Shown: positions 48,168 through 61,330, counted from the stretch's first letter. The stretch: 64,000 bases of DNA from Emmonsiellopsis sp. PD_33 (GCA_032988165.1 JANTQF010000040.1:1-64000); one strand, 5' to 3'. Translations and numbers: made by a program. Notes: generated by a model from the letters alone, not told the origin.

Positions 48168-49079
48168 GGCTGTCTCTTTAAAGTATCGAGGTCAATGGGA
48201 CGTGGACATACTGGCGTAGTGCCTTGGAATGTGTGAGGGCTCAGAGAGAATGTTTTGTCTTGGACCGCGGATGTAGTTCTTCTGAATGAAGGAGTAGATG
48301 ATCGTAGAAATCAAACTCGAAAGCGATAGCCTGATAGGGGAATAGAAAAATAGAAAACCGGAAGGGGATCTTTTAAATTTTTAAAGAGAAACATCTCTTC
48401 TATCAACCAGAGCAACTCATAGACTTGGAACTGGGTTTCACTCAGTGGTTGCATATTCCCTAGGGAAAGGGAATAGCTACCCAGCAGCGGCATTCAATAC
48501 AAGTCCGGAATATGACATCTTCAATCGCTCAGGACCGCCGAGCCCGTCCAGATAGCCAGGGGAAGACATCCTATTTCAGGGATCACAGCACAGCGCAGCT
48601 GACAGCAACTGTCGACCAGTTGAAAACCTTGGCAATCTGTAATTTGCTTAGAAATACTGTTCACGGTAACTACTAGTAACTAAGTTAACTAATCTGGTAA
48701 CTAAACATGTGAAGCTTTGCGCGTATTCTGCCGTCCCTAGAACGAATATTTAAATTAACTACGACACGGCCAACCGGAGCGGTTGGAACTTGGAAGTCAG
48801 CGGATTCGGATTCAGCCCTAGAATGAGTTACATGCTAACTCAATTGGTAACAGAGATTGTCACACCAAATCGGCTGAATGATGTTGCAACTTCATTAGCC
48901 AAGTTTCTGCTTACTGGGGTAAGCTGATGGCTCGCGTTGCTTTCAATAGATACTAGTAATTTTTTGGATATCCTGATGGTGTTTCCATCCTCTTCCTTTA
49001 TCACCGTCCCTGGCGGCGTACAATCTTTGACGCTCCCATTTCCCTGCCAAACGCAAAAGATATCCGCTCTGTTTATACG
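48168..49079. other. intergenic
   Basis: Separates the Cys-rich cluster from the monooxygenase gene. No gene or RNA recognised. Confidence 0.4.
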
Positions 49080-51163
49080 ATGTCGTCTCCTTTCGAACCC
49101 AGTGACGCAAAACTCGACATAATAGTTGTTGGAGCCGGCATCTCCGGGTTTACAGCTGCTGCTACCGCCAGGAAAGCAGGGCACCGAGTGAAGGTCCGCC
49201 TATGAAATTATCGAAGACTTCTTATATATACAAGTACTAATACTGCTTTATGGTAGATTCTTGAGAGATCGCCTTCTAACCGTGAAATTGGATATTCTAT
49301 TCTACTTGGACCCAACGCGACGAGGGTTTTAAGCGCTCTCGGTATGTGGCTTCAATGCTAATACTCAGTCACTGCTGACCAAGAATACTAATTCTTCCCC
49401 TTTAGGGTTCGACTTTGTGAGGGCACGATGCGTCGAATGCACCTCAGTACGTCTAACGCTTGTAAAGCTATTCTATGTGACCGGGGCGGCCTCTCTGGCT
49501 TACCATCCCAAAGATGTCAGATTACGATTCCCGCACCTTTAAATTAAGGAAGAGTTTAAACCTCAAGGGCCTAGTCGAGGTATGGAAACTCAGACCCCCT
49601 TTCCCCCCCAAGTTCCCCTACAAATTCTCAATTATATATCTAACTTTTGTTGCGAAGAGGTTCGGAGGTCGATGGCAAATGATATTGCGGCCCGATCTTC
49701 ATAATGAGATTAAAAGGGTGGCCCTTGACAAGGAGAGTGATGGACCAGTTCCTGAGCTGATTCTGGGCGCCAGAGTCGTGGATGTGGTATGTCATGAAAT
49801 GTTTGCCCCGATGTCCAACCGCCTGCTAGCTTAACTAACGATGATAGGATATCAAATTAGGAACAGTCATACTCGAGGATGGCACTACTCACTCCGGGGA
49901 TCTCATTATTGGAGCAGACGGTGAAAGGGTAAGAACCACCACCCCATCGTACCTCTGGTCAAATCTAGTACACCGTTGACAATATAAACTTTGAAGTCTC
50001 TGATTAGAGATGCGATCGTCAACAGACCAGCAAAACTCGGAAAAGTTTTCGTTAGAGCCTTCCGGTGTCTTGTACCGACAGAAGTGTTGCTAGCCGATCC
50101 CGCTACCGCGTCAACTATGGCCACTCGCAAAGGTGATTTCCCTTACTTTTCAGACGACATGAACGACACTATTCTTGGATGGTTTGAGGCTCGAGAGTTC
50201 GTATTTCCTCCAAGTTCCTCTGTACTTGGCTTTCTCCTTGCGGCAGAAGACAATATAGAGGTCTATAGTATTGTTGGCATTTTTTCTGACATGCCTAAAG
50301 CGGTACATTACATGACTTCGAAGCAGGACGCTTAACCCTGGATCCAGATAAGGCTAAGGGCGGTATGTTTCCCCACGCGAAATTCAAAAGACTCATCGAT
50401 TTGCTAACATGTTGCCATTTAGTTTCCAAAGAGAGCGCAAGAAACGAGCTGCTCCACACATACAGTCATTATCATCCAGATTTGAAGAAACTATTGGAGT
50501 ATGATTGCCCAAACTCCATATCAGAGACCACAGTTCACATCGGCTCGAACCTGGCTTATGATTTTAACCGTTTCTATCTAGAAAAACCACCGATGTGACA
50601 GATTGGCCGATCTACTTTTTAAAACCCATCTCAAACTGGACCAAGGGAAAGGCAGCGCTGGTGGGCGATGCTGCCCATTCCGTAAGCTCTCAAGTACCGA
50701 ATAACCCCTTATTACTTACAACTACTAGCTAAGCATATTTTTATGGATCCAGATGTTCCCGACGACTGGCCAAGGAGGCTGCCAGTCGATAGAAGATGCA
50801 GGCGCCCTGGGCGTCCTACTCGGCGGAATGAGAAACATTGACGAATTGCCGTCCCGCCTTCAACTCTACCAATCGCTGCGGATGAAGAGGGTACCCGTTA
50901 TCCAGGCAATGTCGGGGACGATTGTTGGTAAGGAGGGGCTGATAAGTGAAAAGCTGCATGGGTCTTTACCTTGGGGACGTCCGCCGTCAACGGAAGAGTT
51001 GTTTGAGTTTACTTCTGGGTGAGTGTCCATACCTTTTTTTGTGGTGTTACCTATCCATTTGGCATGGGGTATTGATTTTTGGGTTAGCTATGATGTTTTT
51101 GAGGATAGTAGACGGGCACTCCAGGGTGCCGGCGAGAGTCGACGCGTCAAAGCGCATCTTTAG
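49080..51163 (+). CDS. FAD-dependent monooxygenase (salicylate hydroxylase-like), one junction uncertain
   Basis: Exons that fit: 49080-49193, 49257-49341, 49406-49446, 49514-49579, 49658-49786, 49848-49928, 49997-(~50267), (~50324)-50362, 50423-50498, 50582-50681, 50753-51018, 51088-51163. The dinucleotide-binding motif VVGAGISGFTAA is at the N-terminus, the DG motif is LIIGADGER near residue 169, and the GD motif is LVGDAAHSMFPTTGQGG. Between 50268 and 50326 the frame changes. Either a 56- or 59-nt intron starts at 50268, or there is a frameshift, because otherwise a TAA ends the frame at 50333-50335. All other junctions are frame-exact, so the gene may be intact. Such enzymes hydroxylate aromatic substrates using NAD(P)H. 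The substrate here is unknown. Confidence 0.75.
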
Positions 51164-51373
51164 ATCTATTTGACGGGTACATATTATTATAGATATTATC
51201 TAAAGTATGTAAGAGGATAGGTGGTCATGATTTTGCATACATGACCGAAAAGCATAAGCCGCTACGTCGAAAACAAGGTATACAAGGGACAAGGGACCAT
51301 ATTTTATGTCAAGCCAACTCCACGAGTCCTCCATCCACCCCAGCAAGGCAGAAGACAAAAATCCAAACAACAC

Positions 51374-52348
51374 CTAACCCAAATCAAACCTCGCCGTCCC
51401 ATTAGTAATACCATGCAACGATCTGATCGGCCGATCCTTTCCCGGTCTATAAAACACGACCCCAACTGGAAGGGAAATAGTTGATGTCGACTCGTCTCCA
51501 AAATATTGGTTATCAAACTTAATAACTTCCTTATTCAAGCCCGCTTTGAACAGCTTCTCATGTGTGCCTTTATCCCGGAGCTCATTCCCGCCCCAGACAA
51601 TACTAAAGATCCGAAAGCCATCCTGCTCCAAACCGTGGTCAGGGACGGGTTTGGTGTTCGTGCTCAGTTCGATGTCGCCAGCTTTTAGCGTGTGGAATCC
51701 GGAGTCCTCGCAGGCGACGAATATTCGCATGTCTTTGTCGCCGTCGGAACCGAGTTGATGGAGGAGGGAGAAACACTTTACATAACCGAACCTAGGAGTA
51801 AAGGTTGAATGGTGAGTATATGGATAAGGTATGGGCAGATAGGGAGTGTAGGCATACAGATTATCATCGAATGGGAAGGGATTGCTGTCAAATTCCAGAT
51901 TACCATGTCCGTCGGGAAGAACTTTCTTCGCTTCAGAAGTAACATCTGCCGCGCCGTAGACCGCGGCGCGGACTTCCAAGGCGGTAGCAGTCGCAGAGGC
52001 AGTCGCAGTAGTGGAGGACGTAGGTGATCCTGAGGTAGGGGAGCCTGAGTCCCCTTTTTTTATCTCAAGCCCGATGCCAACACCTGCCCCGATTCCAATA
52101 CCTATGCATACGATGGCAACAATAGCAATGATTATCAACCAGAATCGTTTAGACCTGGGCTGTTGTGGTGATTCTGGAGTTGATGAGATCTTCCCGTGGT
52201 CCACATATTCTGGGGTTAAACCTGAGCTCGGGTGCTCATGGGCCGGTTGGTAAACAAATTCGGCGTTCCCACCTGCCATTCCCTCCGCATAGTTATTTTG
52301 TTTGTAGCCATCTTGCGTGCTAGAGAGCTCGATTGGAGATGGGTTCAT
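51374..52348 (-). CDS. single-pass membrane protein, unknown function
   Basis: Two exons: 52348-51858 and 51791-51374, 302 residues. The 66-nt intron 51857-51792 is in frame, but its sequence ends in a good branch and acceptor, and removal gives a continuous DDNLFGYVKCFSLLHQ. A Pro/Ser/Gln-rich N-terminus of about 65 residues precedes one hydrophobic helix (WLIIIAIVAIVCIGIGIGAGVGIGL), then a Ser/Thr/Gly-rich linker and a ~190-residue folded domain. Topology is probably N-terminus in the cytosol, domain outside. I do not recognise the domain. The gene is tail to tail with the monooxygenase, 210 bp apart. Confidence 0.78.
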   Translation of the reverse strand: MNPSPIELSSTQDGYKQNNYAEGMAGGNAEFVYQPAHEHPSSGLTPEYVDHGKISSTPESPQQPRSKRFWLIIIAIVAIVCIGIGIGAGVGIGLEIKKGDSGSPTSGSPTSSTTATASATATALEVRAAVYGAADVTSEAKKVLPDGHGNLEFDSNPFPFDDNLYAYTPYLPIPYPYTHHSTFTPRFGYVKCFSLLHQLGSDGDKDMRIFVACEDSGFHTLKAGDIELSTNTKPVPDHGLEQDGFRIFSIVWGGNELRDKGTHEKLFKAGLNKEVIKFDNQYFGDESTSTISLPVGVVFYRPGKDRPIRSLHGITNGTARFDLG

Positions 52349-54841
52349 TGCGTCGACTGGCGGGATCCGTCCGCTATGTTATGATGAGGGGATCAAGGTG
52401 CCCACCGCATCTAGGGGGTATGTTTTGTTCGGAATCTGGTCCCTGGAATGGTTTCGTGAGACGGGCGCGGGATGCTGGGATTGGGCGGTGTTGGAACAAA
52501 CGTGAATTTTCGAGAACTCATCCCATAGCAATCAAAGAAGGAAGAAAGACGGAGCTTCTTGAGAGGTGAAGGCATGATTGCAAAGCGAGTTTTATTTACT
52601 CTTTTCAGCCCCCGAATCTTTCAGGGGTTGGCTTGCTCGGGAGTCGGCATTTTCGACGAGCGCCCTTAAATGTCCTCCCCAATACAGTATATACTCCGTA
52701 GATACATCGGAACCTCAGCCCGCTGCCACTTGCTATATAGCTCCTCGAACGGCAGCGAGGATATTTTAGCATCTCTCTGTCACTGCCCGGATTTGACCAA
52801 TTGGTGACATCGTGTGGAAGTATTCAAGGCTTTTCGTTGGTGGCAGAAAAAGGACGCTAAAATATCCTCGCTGCCGTTCGAGGAGCAAGATGGCTGAGTT
52901 AGTTAGTACTAGTACCCTGCGTGTTGGCATCAACTCCACTCCCTCGGTCACGACTATTCGATTGGCTTCATCCAGAATTAGCGGACATCTACGAATGGGA
53001 AACTTGGTTCCTTGAACAATGGCAGTTATTGCGAGCCAGAGTCAGTGTGAACAGTACTGTTACTCCGTACTAGTAGCTTCGCCGAGAATTGCATCTTGTG
53101 GAAACAGGATCGCTGGGCAATTTGAACAAGCACGGAGCGTCGGAGCCTCGGAGGGGCCAGCGCTAACAGGGGAGGGCCGAGAGTCTGAGCAGCGGAGAAG
53201 ATTGGCTCGAAGCATTCTGGCCCCTGGAAGAACTGCATTCATGAATGGACAGGGAAAGAAGATCTCGTCTCAACTCGACTAATTATCCCAAAAATAATGA
53301 TCTCCGGCCAAGCCGATTGAAGTTGTTGGTGAGGCTGAACTTTGAAGGCTCTGAGCGATGGATTACAAATCAGAGTTGTGGGTCGGACCCGCCTGTGGGT
53401 CTCCACCCGCCTCCACGTGACATAGCTTATTTTTCTCCTCGCCAAGCTTTTCTGAACACGCTGAAAGTTGTCCCCATCATCCATCATCTTCTGGCGAGTC
53501 CACACAAACACCACAATATCCGGTGGCATCGCGTGGCCGGCCCAGCTTTATGATACCAAATACGCGTATATCAAACAAGAGAGAGACACTGCCCGTGCAA
53601 CGCAGCAATGCAGCATGGCCCCCATCCTTCCCCGCCGCTCCCTAACATAGGGGACGATCATCTAACTATCGCAAATTATCGACCTGCGCATCCATACTAG
53701 CATTTCAAACGCAGTCGTCAAGCTTACAGAGGGCCGTATCATCAGTGCTACTACATCACTCTAATTAGGAACTTGATCGCAAGGCCGATGAATACCCAAA
53801 TACATTCGAGATACGAAGGCTCAGAGACCTAGCTGGGTCGAAAAGTACGGGCGTCTAAAGAAATATGCCCATCATCATTACTTTACAGAGTGCCTTCGCC
53901 CAGCAAGATAGAAACACCATTCGAACTTTGGAATAAAAATCTCAGGCATCCACCTCTTACTGTTTAATATTAATTTATACGTGAACGAGTGCTGAATAGG
54001 TATTAAGATCAGGCGGTTCTCTTGGGGGGAGTTGACAGTCTGCCCCCATCGAGTCCTTGCCCAAACGCCCCTTTCATTTTTTATTTTATTTTTTTGGCCC
54101 ACGCACCCCCGATAAACCCGGGTTGGAATCTACTTCTGAGTGGTCATCAGCCGTCCACAGATGTCAGAGATGCCCAAACACCTGCTTGGCCCGTTCCGTC
54201 CAGTTGAAACACGGCGTGATCAAACATCGACAAGACTAAGGTTGGCCCCTGTTCATCGGGAAAAAGTTTCCTGCACCCTAAATTTGCTTGGGATGCTTAT
54301 TTGTGCACATACCTTTTGAGAGGCTAGGCTGATAAAATTCCCGGTCGCCTCTTGCCCTTGCATCAGCGGCTGATTGATACGAGCCTTGTTTGACGAGTGT
54401 GTGTTTCATGAAGTGCGGACTTCCCTATGCTCAAAAAAAAATCCCCGTGGTAGTCTAGATATGGGACCCGGGGGCCTTGCCGACGGCGCGCACTGCCACC
54501 ATTCATGCTCTCGTGTCGTCAAGCTTTAGGGAGATTGTCCACCTACGAGTACTAGTAGTATGTATGTATTTTCCTTGCGTTGCATCGATAGTTTCGAAGC
54601 ACATGGAGTTTGGGAAGTACGAGTCAATAATTCTGTCAATCAGATGTTGTTCTTGATTGGATGTATTTTTAGGGTTTATTGCGTCCCCTGGAACTAATCC
54701 CTTCCGCGATACTTGTCCTCTGATCTTCGTTCTCTGCAAAGCCATGGGGGGAGTCAGCCTTCAGGTCGACCTTGATGCGTGGCCAAGCCTTCATGCCAAG
54801 ACATCTGGGACCTCACCTGGGCACCATACCGGCCGAATATG
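52349..54841. other. intergenic region bordering the repeat block
   Basis: About 2.5 kb with normal CpG content and no supported gene. Holds the 31-bp inverted repeat at 52740-52886. The last CpGs before the AT-rich block are near 54831-54836. Confidence 0.5.
52740..52886. repeat. perfect 31-bp inverted repeat with 85-bp loop
   Basis: Arms at 52740-52770 and 52856-52886 are exact reverse complements over 31 bases. The loop contains a 10-bp palindrome (accaattggt) near 52797-52806. This could be a MITE-like element, a hairpin RNA source or a recent local inversion-duplication. Confidence 0.9.
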
Positions 54842-57800
54842 GTTTAGTGCTACAGTGGAACAACCATTTTTCCACCAAATGCATTAAAACATGGTTTTTG
54901 AAGCATATCTTGCATATACCACCATTAAATGACAGCACCAACCATGCTGACATTTTGCTCACAATGACATTGTTGATTTAGAATGATAAGCCAGTGTTTT
55001 AACTGTCACAGCTGCTAAATGTTTGAATGCATTGAGATGTAGCACCTTTGATAGGAACCTAGAGGGCTGACTTGCAACTAGATTAAAACATCCTATTCAA
55101 GCATCTAGATGGCTATTCAGGGATGATAGAGTCTACATGTAGCCATCAACTTGCATGTCAGGGCCTATAGATTAGAAATAGTGACTTCATGATTATTTTA
55201 TATACATAATATCTTCAAGGCCAGCAGGTGATTGCACTTCTACCTATATTATAGTAATAGCTAACCTTTATTAGCCATGACATCAGCTATCTTGAATGTA
55301 TTGCTAGATGACCTCACATACATCTACACAGCCTTAATAACCCAGGCCATGATTCAAGAACTGCTAGATGACCTACATGTCATCTTCTCTATTAAAGTGC
55401 CTATTGAGCCTCCTACCTCACCATCTACATATACATTTAATAATGCATATGAAAATGCACCATGTTCTGTGCTCATACCCTCTTCAGAAGCTGTGTTCAG
55501 ATCAAATAGATACTAGCTACTCATACTTTAGAATTACAGAGAAGATGCTTCATTCTCTCCCTCTTTGGATCCTTCTTTAAAAAAATGCAAGTATCAGTAT
55601 ATTAAGCCAGACTATCTACATGGCAATAGGGCTTAGGAATGTATTGAATAGTTCCAATGCATTCAAAAATATATGACCTGATGTGTAAGAAAGGATTTAA
55701 ATAAGGCTATCAAAAAGGTGATATATTTAGAAAACTATGGAAAGCAATTAAGCTCTAATAAGTAAGTTATAAAGTATGTTTAGTTGCTCTCTGATCTTGG
55801 AGAGAACATCAAGCTGCCAAAGATTACATGAGATGTTAAATATAAATGAGTAATGTGCAATGAAATTATATTATATCTTAATAGTACAGTTAACTAAAAT
55901 ACATACTTGATATTACATGCCTTTATAATTAAAATAGTAAAATATATCAGCTTTTAAACACCACACCTTCTAGCTGCTCATAAATCAAATCAAATCACAC
56001 CATTAGATCACTTCATCTTTATACCTGAACACTACCCAGAATATATAACATACATACTATAGGTAACATGTAGTAGAAAAGCATATATTCATAAATGACA
56101 TAAAAGTAATAGCAACATAAGGAAAATCAAAATGTAGAAGGCTTTGCTCATCAGTAAACATTTAATAATGCTGCTGTTGGGGCAAGGTGGTTGAACTGCA
56201 TAAGAATAATACTTAGTGATTTTAAATTTTTAAACTTTACATTTTTTGACTGTTTCAATGGCTGTGAGGCTAGTTCTACAAACTCTCTCCTGTGCACTGT
56301 ATCAAATTCCTCTTGTGCATCAAGATCATCTCAGAAACACAAAATATATATGCATGACTCATATTCTTCTTTTGAATGATTCTCATACTTCTCAAAAATA
56401 TCAAGGTACATCTTTATCTTAGTGGCTAGATTTACAAATACTTCTGCACATAGCAATACATTAGTTATCAAAATTAAAAAGTATAGTAGGAGGATAATCA
56501 TACATTATATATACTACTTTGCTAATTCTGAGCACTTATCATAATCTAGGATCTCAGTAGTGAAAACAAAAATATCAATAAAGTTTTCCTTGAAAAATTT
56601 TTTGAGAAAGAATTCATAAAGTGTCTATTAGTCTTTTGTATTTACAATTAAAAATTATAGGTTACTTGCTTGCTCAGCTTCAAGAATGTTCCACACAAAC
56701 TTCTATAGAATTTATAGTTAGTATGGCTTTCTCTATAGATATATATCTAGATATGATCTGAGCAATAGCTTATGATCATCTTGTTGATTATATAGAACTT
56801 CCACATTTTTACTCAATTTCTTATCTTTTTTAGGACTTATTGATACAAGTCTTCATCCTCAGAAATTATAGAATAAACTTGATGAATAATAATAGAGGCT
56901 TCTTCTATATTAAGATATATGAGGTAGAGCTACTTTATCTTCTGATGCAGCTAGTTAATTTAGTATTAGATTATCTTAATTTTACTATGATTAGTATAGG
57001 GTTCATCATCATCCACATTTTCCACATTTATTAGTTGAGTCTATTTACTGGATTTTCCAGCATTTTCCATCTGCTGTTTTTACCTTGATAATACTGAGAT
57101 GCTCTCTCTTTCAGAATTAACTGTATTCTCATCAGGCATTGGCAATTCTGGGGTCAAGGTTGAACATGTTATTAATATGTCTTCATATTAAAGTAGGCTT
57201 GGGTTAATAATGCTAAGAGTTTATTGGGATGCAGATGATATTAATCCATTCTATAATATAATATTAGTATTAGAATCAGAAAATCCCATATACTACCTAG
57301 GTTCTAAGCTATGTAAATGTATCAATAAATTACTTACCTTGAGCATTTCTGAACTTTATGTGCTATATGGTACTATCATGCCTACACACTTGGCTGCTGA
57401 TCCTGATAATAATGGATGATATAATAACTTATAATTAGCAAGAGAAATATAAGATTACTTATCATTAATTGCATATGGAATTAGGTAAAGAAGAATATAG
57501 AATCATGAATGTATAGATAGGGATATAATAGCAGTGAGAATGTAAATACCTTTAGGGAAGAGTAGGAAAGTAAATCCCCATACAGGGAGAGAATAATTGA
57601 ACTCCAGCTTGCTCAGGCAATCAGAATGGTAGATGAGATGCCCATAGTGAGAAAAAGGAGATGAGAACTATAGATGAGACCAGAAGGACAGGAAACTTTA
57701 GCAGGCAGAGTAGAGTGACAGAAAAATTCATGATAAGTTGGAAAAAAACTACCACATATTGCTGCTGATTGCCAGGTTCAACACCTTATATCAAGTTAGC

Positions 57801-57968
57801 CTTATATTAATCTTAATGTCAATAAAATGTATGAGAAAAAAATCAGAATAAGCTACATCTAAGTAATTCCTAATCAGCTATTATTTCTTCAACATCATTT
57901 CAATCATATTCTAATATAAAAGACACACACCTGCAACTAAACTACATCTTATTTTTGCCTTTCCCATC

Positions 57969-60700
57969 ATGGCTCCTTCTCATAGGACTTGGATACCATG
58001 CCCTATATACCTATCTGCATTACAGTATAGTCTTACTCTACATATCAGAAGATCAAGAAGTAATTACTTCTTAGCAGGATTTAACCTACAGTCAATTCAG
58101 CATCATGAGCCTGCTAATACCCACAATGAATCTATAATTCTAACTATAGAATAGCTATTAGAGGGAAGACAGGTAACTAACCAGTATTCTTTCTATTTAA
58201 ATATTTTTTTTGTATAATTCTCATATAAGCTATCTATTTTACTAATCTATAACTTCTCATTTTTTTATCTTAGAATGCCAACAAGCTTGCTGCAAGCATT
58301 CTTAATACTCTATTATATATAGAGAATACTGAAGACACTATTAACACCCTATCTCCCTTTAATGAAGAGACACCTACACTCAGTCTTAATGATAATGAAA
58401 TAGATAATAAGCTACAATCAGGAACCCATATTAATGAACTTCTGTAAAGTGCATTTATGGTAGCAGAGGAGCTATTTGTTAACTCCACAGATAAGTACCT
58501 GAATATAGCTACTAATAGTAATACTCCTCCAAACTATACTGAAATATCTCTATCACTCATACCAGACCATTCAGCAGTATCTGAGGAAATTCCTTACTCT
58601 CAATCTTCAATTCCAATGGATCCATTTATATTGATGTTTAGATTATGATGTGAGAGTGTAGGCCTCTCACACTATAAGTATATCAGCCTCCTAGAAGTTC
58701 TAGATCAGCTGGATGATTTATCTTCCATTCAACATCTACCACAGATAATTAATACTATCAAATGGAATGTAAAAGGATAGTTGCCACTACTAAAGTTACA
58801 TAAGGCTGAAATGGATGTTAACCACAGAAAGCTATCAACCTAGATGATCCTAACCCAGAAGCAACCTATATATTTTATCAATTCAATTAGTCTAGTTACC
58901 TTTATTATATAATCATCAATCTTTCAAAAGCAAATTCATCAAGAAATGACTGAGTACACAGATGAACCCAAGGAATTATAGTAATTCATGACATGAGGCT
59001 CCTCTATCTAAATGATATCTAGTGAGTTTGCATACTATAATGACAATCAATCAATATTTCCCTCTGATTTTATATACTATCATTATAAGTAACATTTCTG
59101 TCCATGCAATGAGTACCAAATACCTACATCCATGTCCTCTACCCATATTGGACATGTCATATGTGTTGGGAAAGATTTTATCAAAGTTGCAATCTTCCCA
59201 GAGGTAGTAACACTACAAGTATAATTAGTGGTGCAGAAACAGCATGTAAGTACCAAATTGAAATAATTACTTGAAAAGCACACACTCTTTATTAAAAATG
59301 AACTGGTACTTCATAAAGTATATATCTATATGCAGCCTGAAAATGTGATCTAGCAAGCAACAGTTAAGCTTGATTACAGATTTGAGAATTTTACAAACCA
59401 TGAGTATTGCACACCTAGGGAAGGATTTTTTGTTAGATAGGTTGTTAATAGCCCATGTGAACATGTCTAACTTTTAAATCTTACCTCCCTACTCTAGGAG
59501 AAGCTTGAGATTACTACTTATAGCTGCCAGATACTGATTGATACATTTCTAGGCTAGAGGGCTATTTCTTTCCCCTACCAGCTATTCATTAATAACTTTA
59601 AATTATACTGAAATATATATTAAAATATAACTGGAATTTATATGATCTCAGCAGCTCTCCCAGTACTGATATAGTTGTGATGAGAAAATGTGTATACTAT
59701 CACACTTAACCTGTATGATAGTAAGCTCAGAAATGTGATTAATAATATTCCAGAGTTATGCATGTTAGATAATGACATCACAATTCATATTAATAATGAG
59801 CAGGTAAAGCTTATCAGCTTTATTTTTGCATTTCTGGGGGATATGCCCCAGCAGCAGGCTAATGCAGAGTTTAAATCTCAGACTATAGTATGTAGTTACT
59901 AGTTATATCTTGTCACTATAAAGAAGCATGGAGATCTGAAGTTTAATATAACTCAACTCATACAATTACATTATTAAATACTGCAGGTCTGGGATATAGT
60001 AGTATGACAATCAAAGTAGAAATAGGCCAAGCTCTTTCAAGAGTAAGGCCTCAGTGAGAAGGTAATAATATCACCACTTCTTAATATTACATCAAGTATG
60101 AATTTGACAATATTTTTCCTGACAAACTTATATTATTCTGAATTTGCCAGTATATCAAAAATGACCCATCACCTCTTTATTGAATCTATTCTATCACCTA
60201 GTGGTAAAGACAAGTTTCTAGATGCATTGTGCAAAATATAATATTTATATGGATGGGGTCACCTACAGTTCCTAATCTACCATCTAGAAAGCTTCTAGAT
60301 TTAGAAACATGCATGAATGTCAATAATCCTACTGATTTTAATTTACTATAATATAATGTAGGATTGATTAGACTCATACTTTCATCTTACCATACTTCAT
60401 GTATTCTCAGAAGAGGTCATTCAAAAAAATCTAAGTCCACTAGATATAATTGCAAGCATCTTTATGAGCATTGCACATAGTTATTTTATGCTAGTAAGCC
60501 ACTTAATATCACCTGATGAACAACAGAACATAAAGTAAATCATTATTCAAGCTTGTAAAGACCTTCAGTAGCTCCTTAAGTATGCTGTCATTTCTATGGA
60601 AGAGGTCTATCCTGCCCAATTCTGATTATGATCTTAATCAATTCCTTACATTGATACTCAAAGCTTATTGCCTGCTGAAAGTATGATGTCAATAATGATT
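57969..60700 (+). pseudogene. decayed DNA-transposon transposase
   Basis: Plus-strand pieces in three frames keep the order of a fungal transposase family. An N-terminal MAPSHRTWIPCPIYL is near 57969, LPLLKLHKAEMDV is near 58780 after a predicted linker, and NVINNIPELCML then FLGDMPQQQANAEFKSQ lie at 59730-59880, with a possible YLVTIKKHGDLKFNITQ continuation. The GDMPQQQ...GFKSQ block is one I recall from fungal transposase-domain proteins (KDZ/CACTA-like groups). Many stops and no CpG show the copy is dead. Exact superfamily is uncertain. Confidence 0.5.
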
Positions 60701-60870
60701 AGTTAGCCTTTGAAAACTAAGAGGAGTAAGGCATTCTGCAGAATGAAAAAATGGCCTAACATGTATATTAGACTTCACTATGTCATATAGGTAGCAGAAT
60801 ATGAGCTACCCAACAACTATAATATACTTAGCAGTGAAGATAAGCACTAGCTGTATAAGAACTTTATCAC

Positions 60871-61124
60871 TGTAACAGGCGCGCTCTGATAAGTGGATTG
60901 TGTGAGCTATACACTAGAATCAAGATTGTAATTGCTAGAGAAAGGAAGGAAAAAGGGAAAGAAATCATGAGATTATATGATATAAACAGAAGGGAATTAT
61001 GCAAGGTTGAAGTGGATAAACATTCATATAAAGGCCTAGTTAGAGGCATCTGATTGAGCAGTTGGAGATCAGGCAAAGTTTGGGTGAGCTATGGATATAG
61101 GATATAAGGGTGTAGCCCTTCACA
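60871..61124 (-). repeat. 3' LTR of the Gypsy element
   Basis: 254 bp bounded by TGTAACAGG... and ...CCCTTCACA on the plus strand, i.e. TGT...ACA termini. On the element's own (minus) strand it directly follows a polypurine tract. It holds the only CpGs of the block, two in a gcgcgc near its outer end. The five flanking bases atcac (60866-60870) are the candidate target-site duplication, and the other end is outside the window. Confidence 0.75.
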
Positions 61125-61138
61125 TTATCCCCCCCTAT
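61125..61138 (-). other. polypurine tract of the Gypsy element
   Basis: Minus-strand aataGGGGGGGATAA-like purine run immediately before the LTR, the expected primer site for plus-strand DNA synthesis. Confidence 0.7.
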
Positions 61139-61199
61139 TCAGATTTGGAGGGCAGGTGGGAGGGGTCAGAAAATCAGATGTGGGGTGGTGCAGGTAGAG

Positions 61200-61330
61200 T
61201 CTCATTAAGTGAGTACAGCTCTTTGTAACAGGCAAGTACAGTGGTGTCCTGCAGGGTGGAAGTTGGTTCCCACAAAGAGGCCTCATATCTGAGCCACTTC
61301 ACCAGGTACTGAAATCCTTATCTGTGATGG
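61200..61330 (-). pseudogene. chromodomain at end of Gypsy pol
   Basis: After NEVEYKIEAILNCYHHR and a stop, the frame reads FQYLVKWLRYEASLWEPTST, the aromatic-cage and WEP signature of a chromodomain, then LACYKELYSLNE. In chromoviruses this domain steers integration to methylated-histone chromatin. Confidence 0.8.

Noticed and set aside
48830..48900. tRNA-like D-loop (actcaattggta)
   Set aside because: No T-loop or acceptor stem at the right distance.
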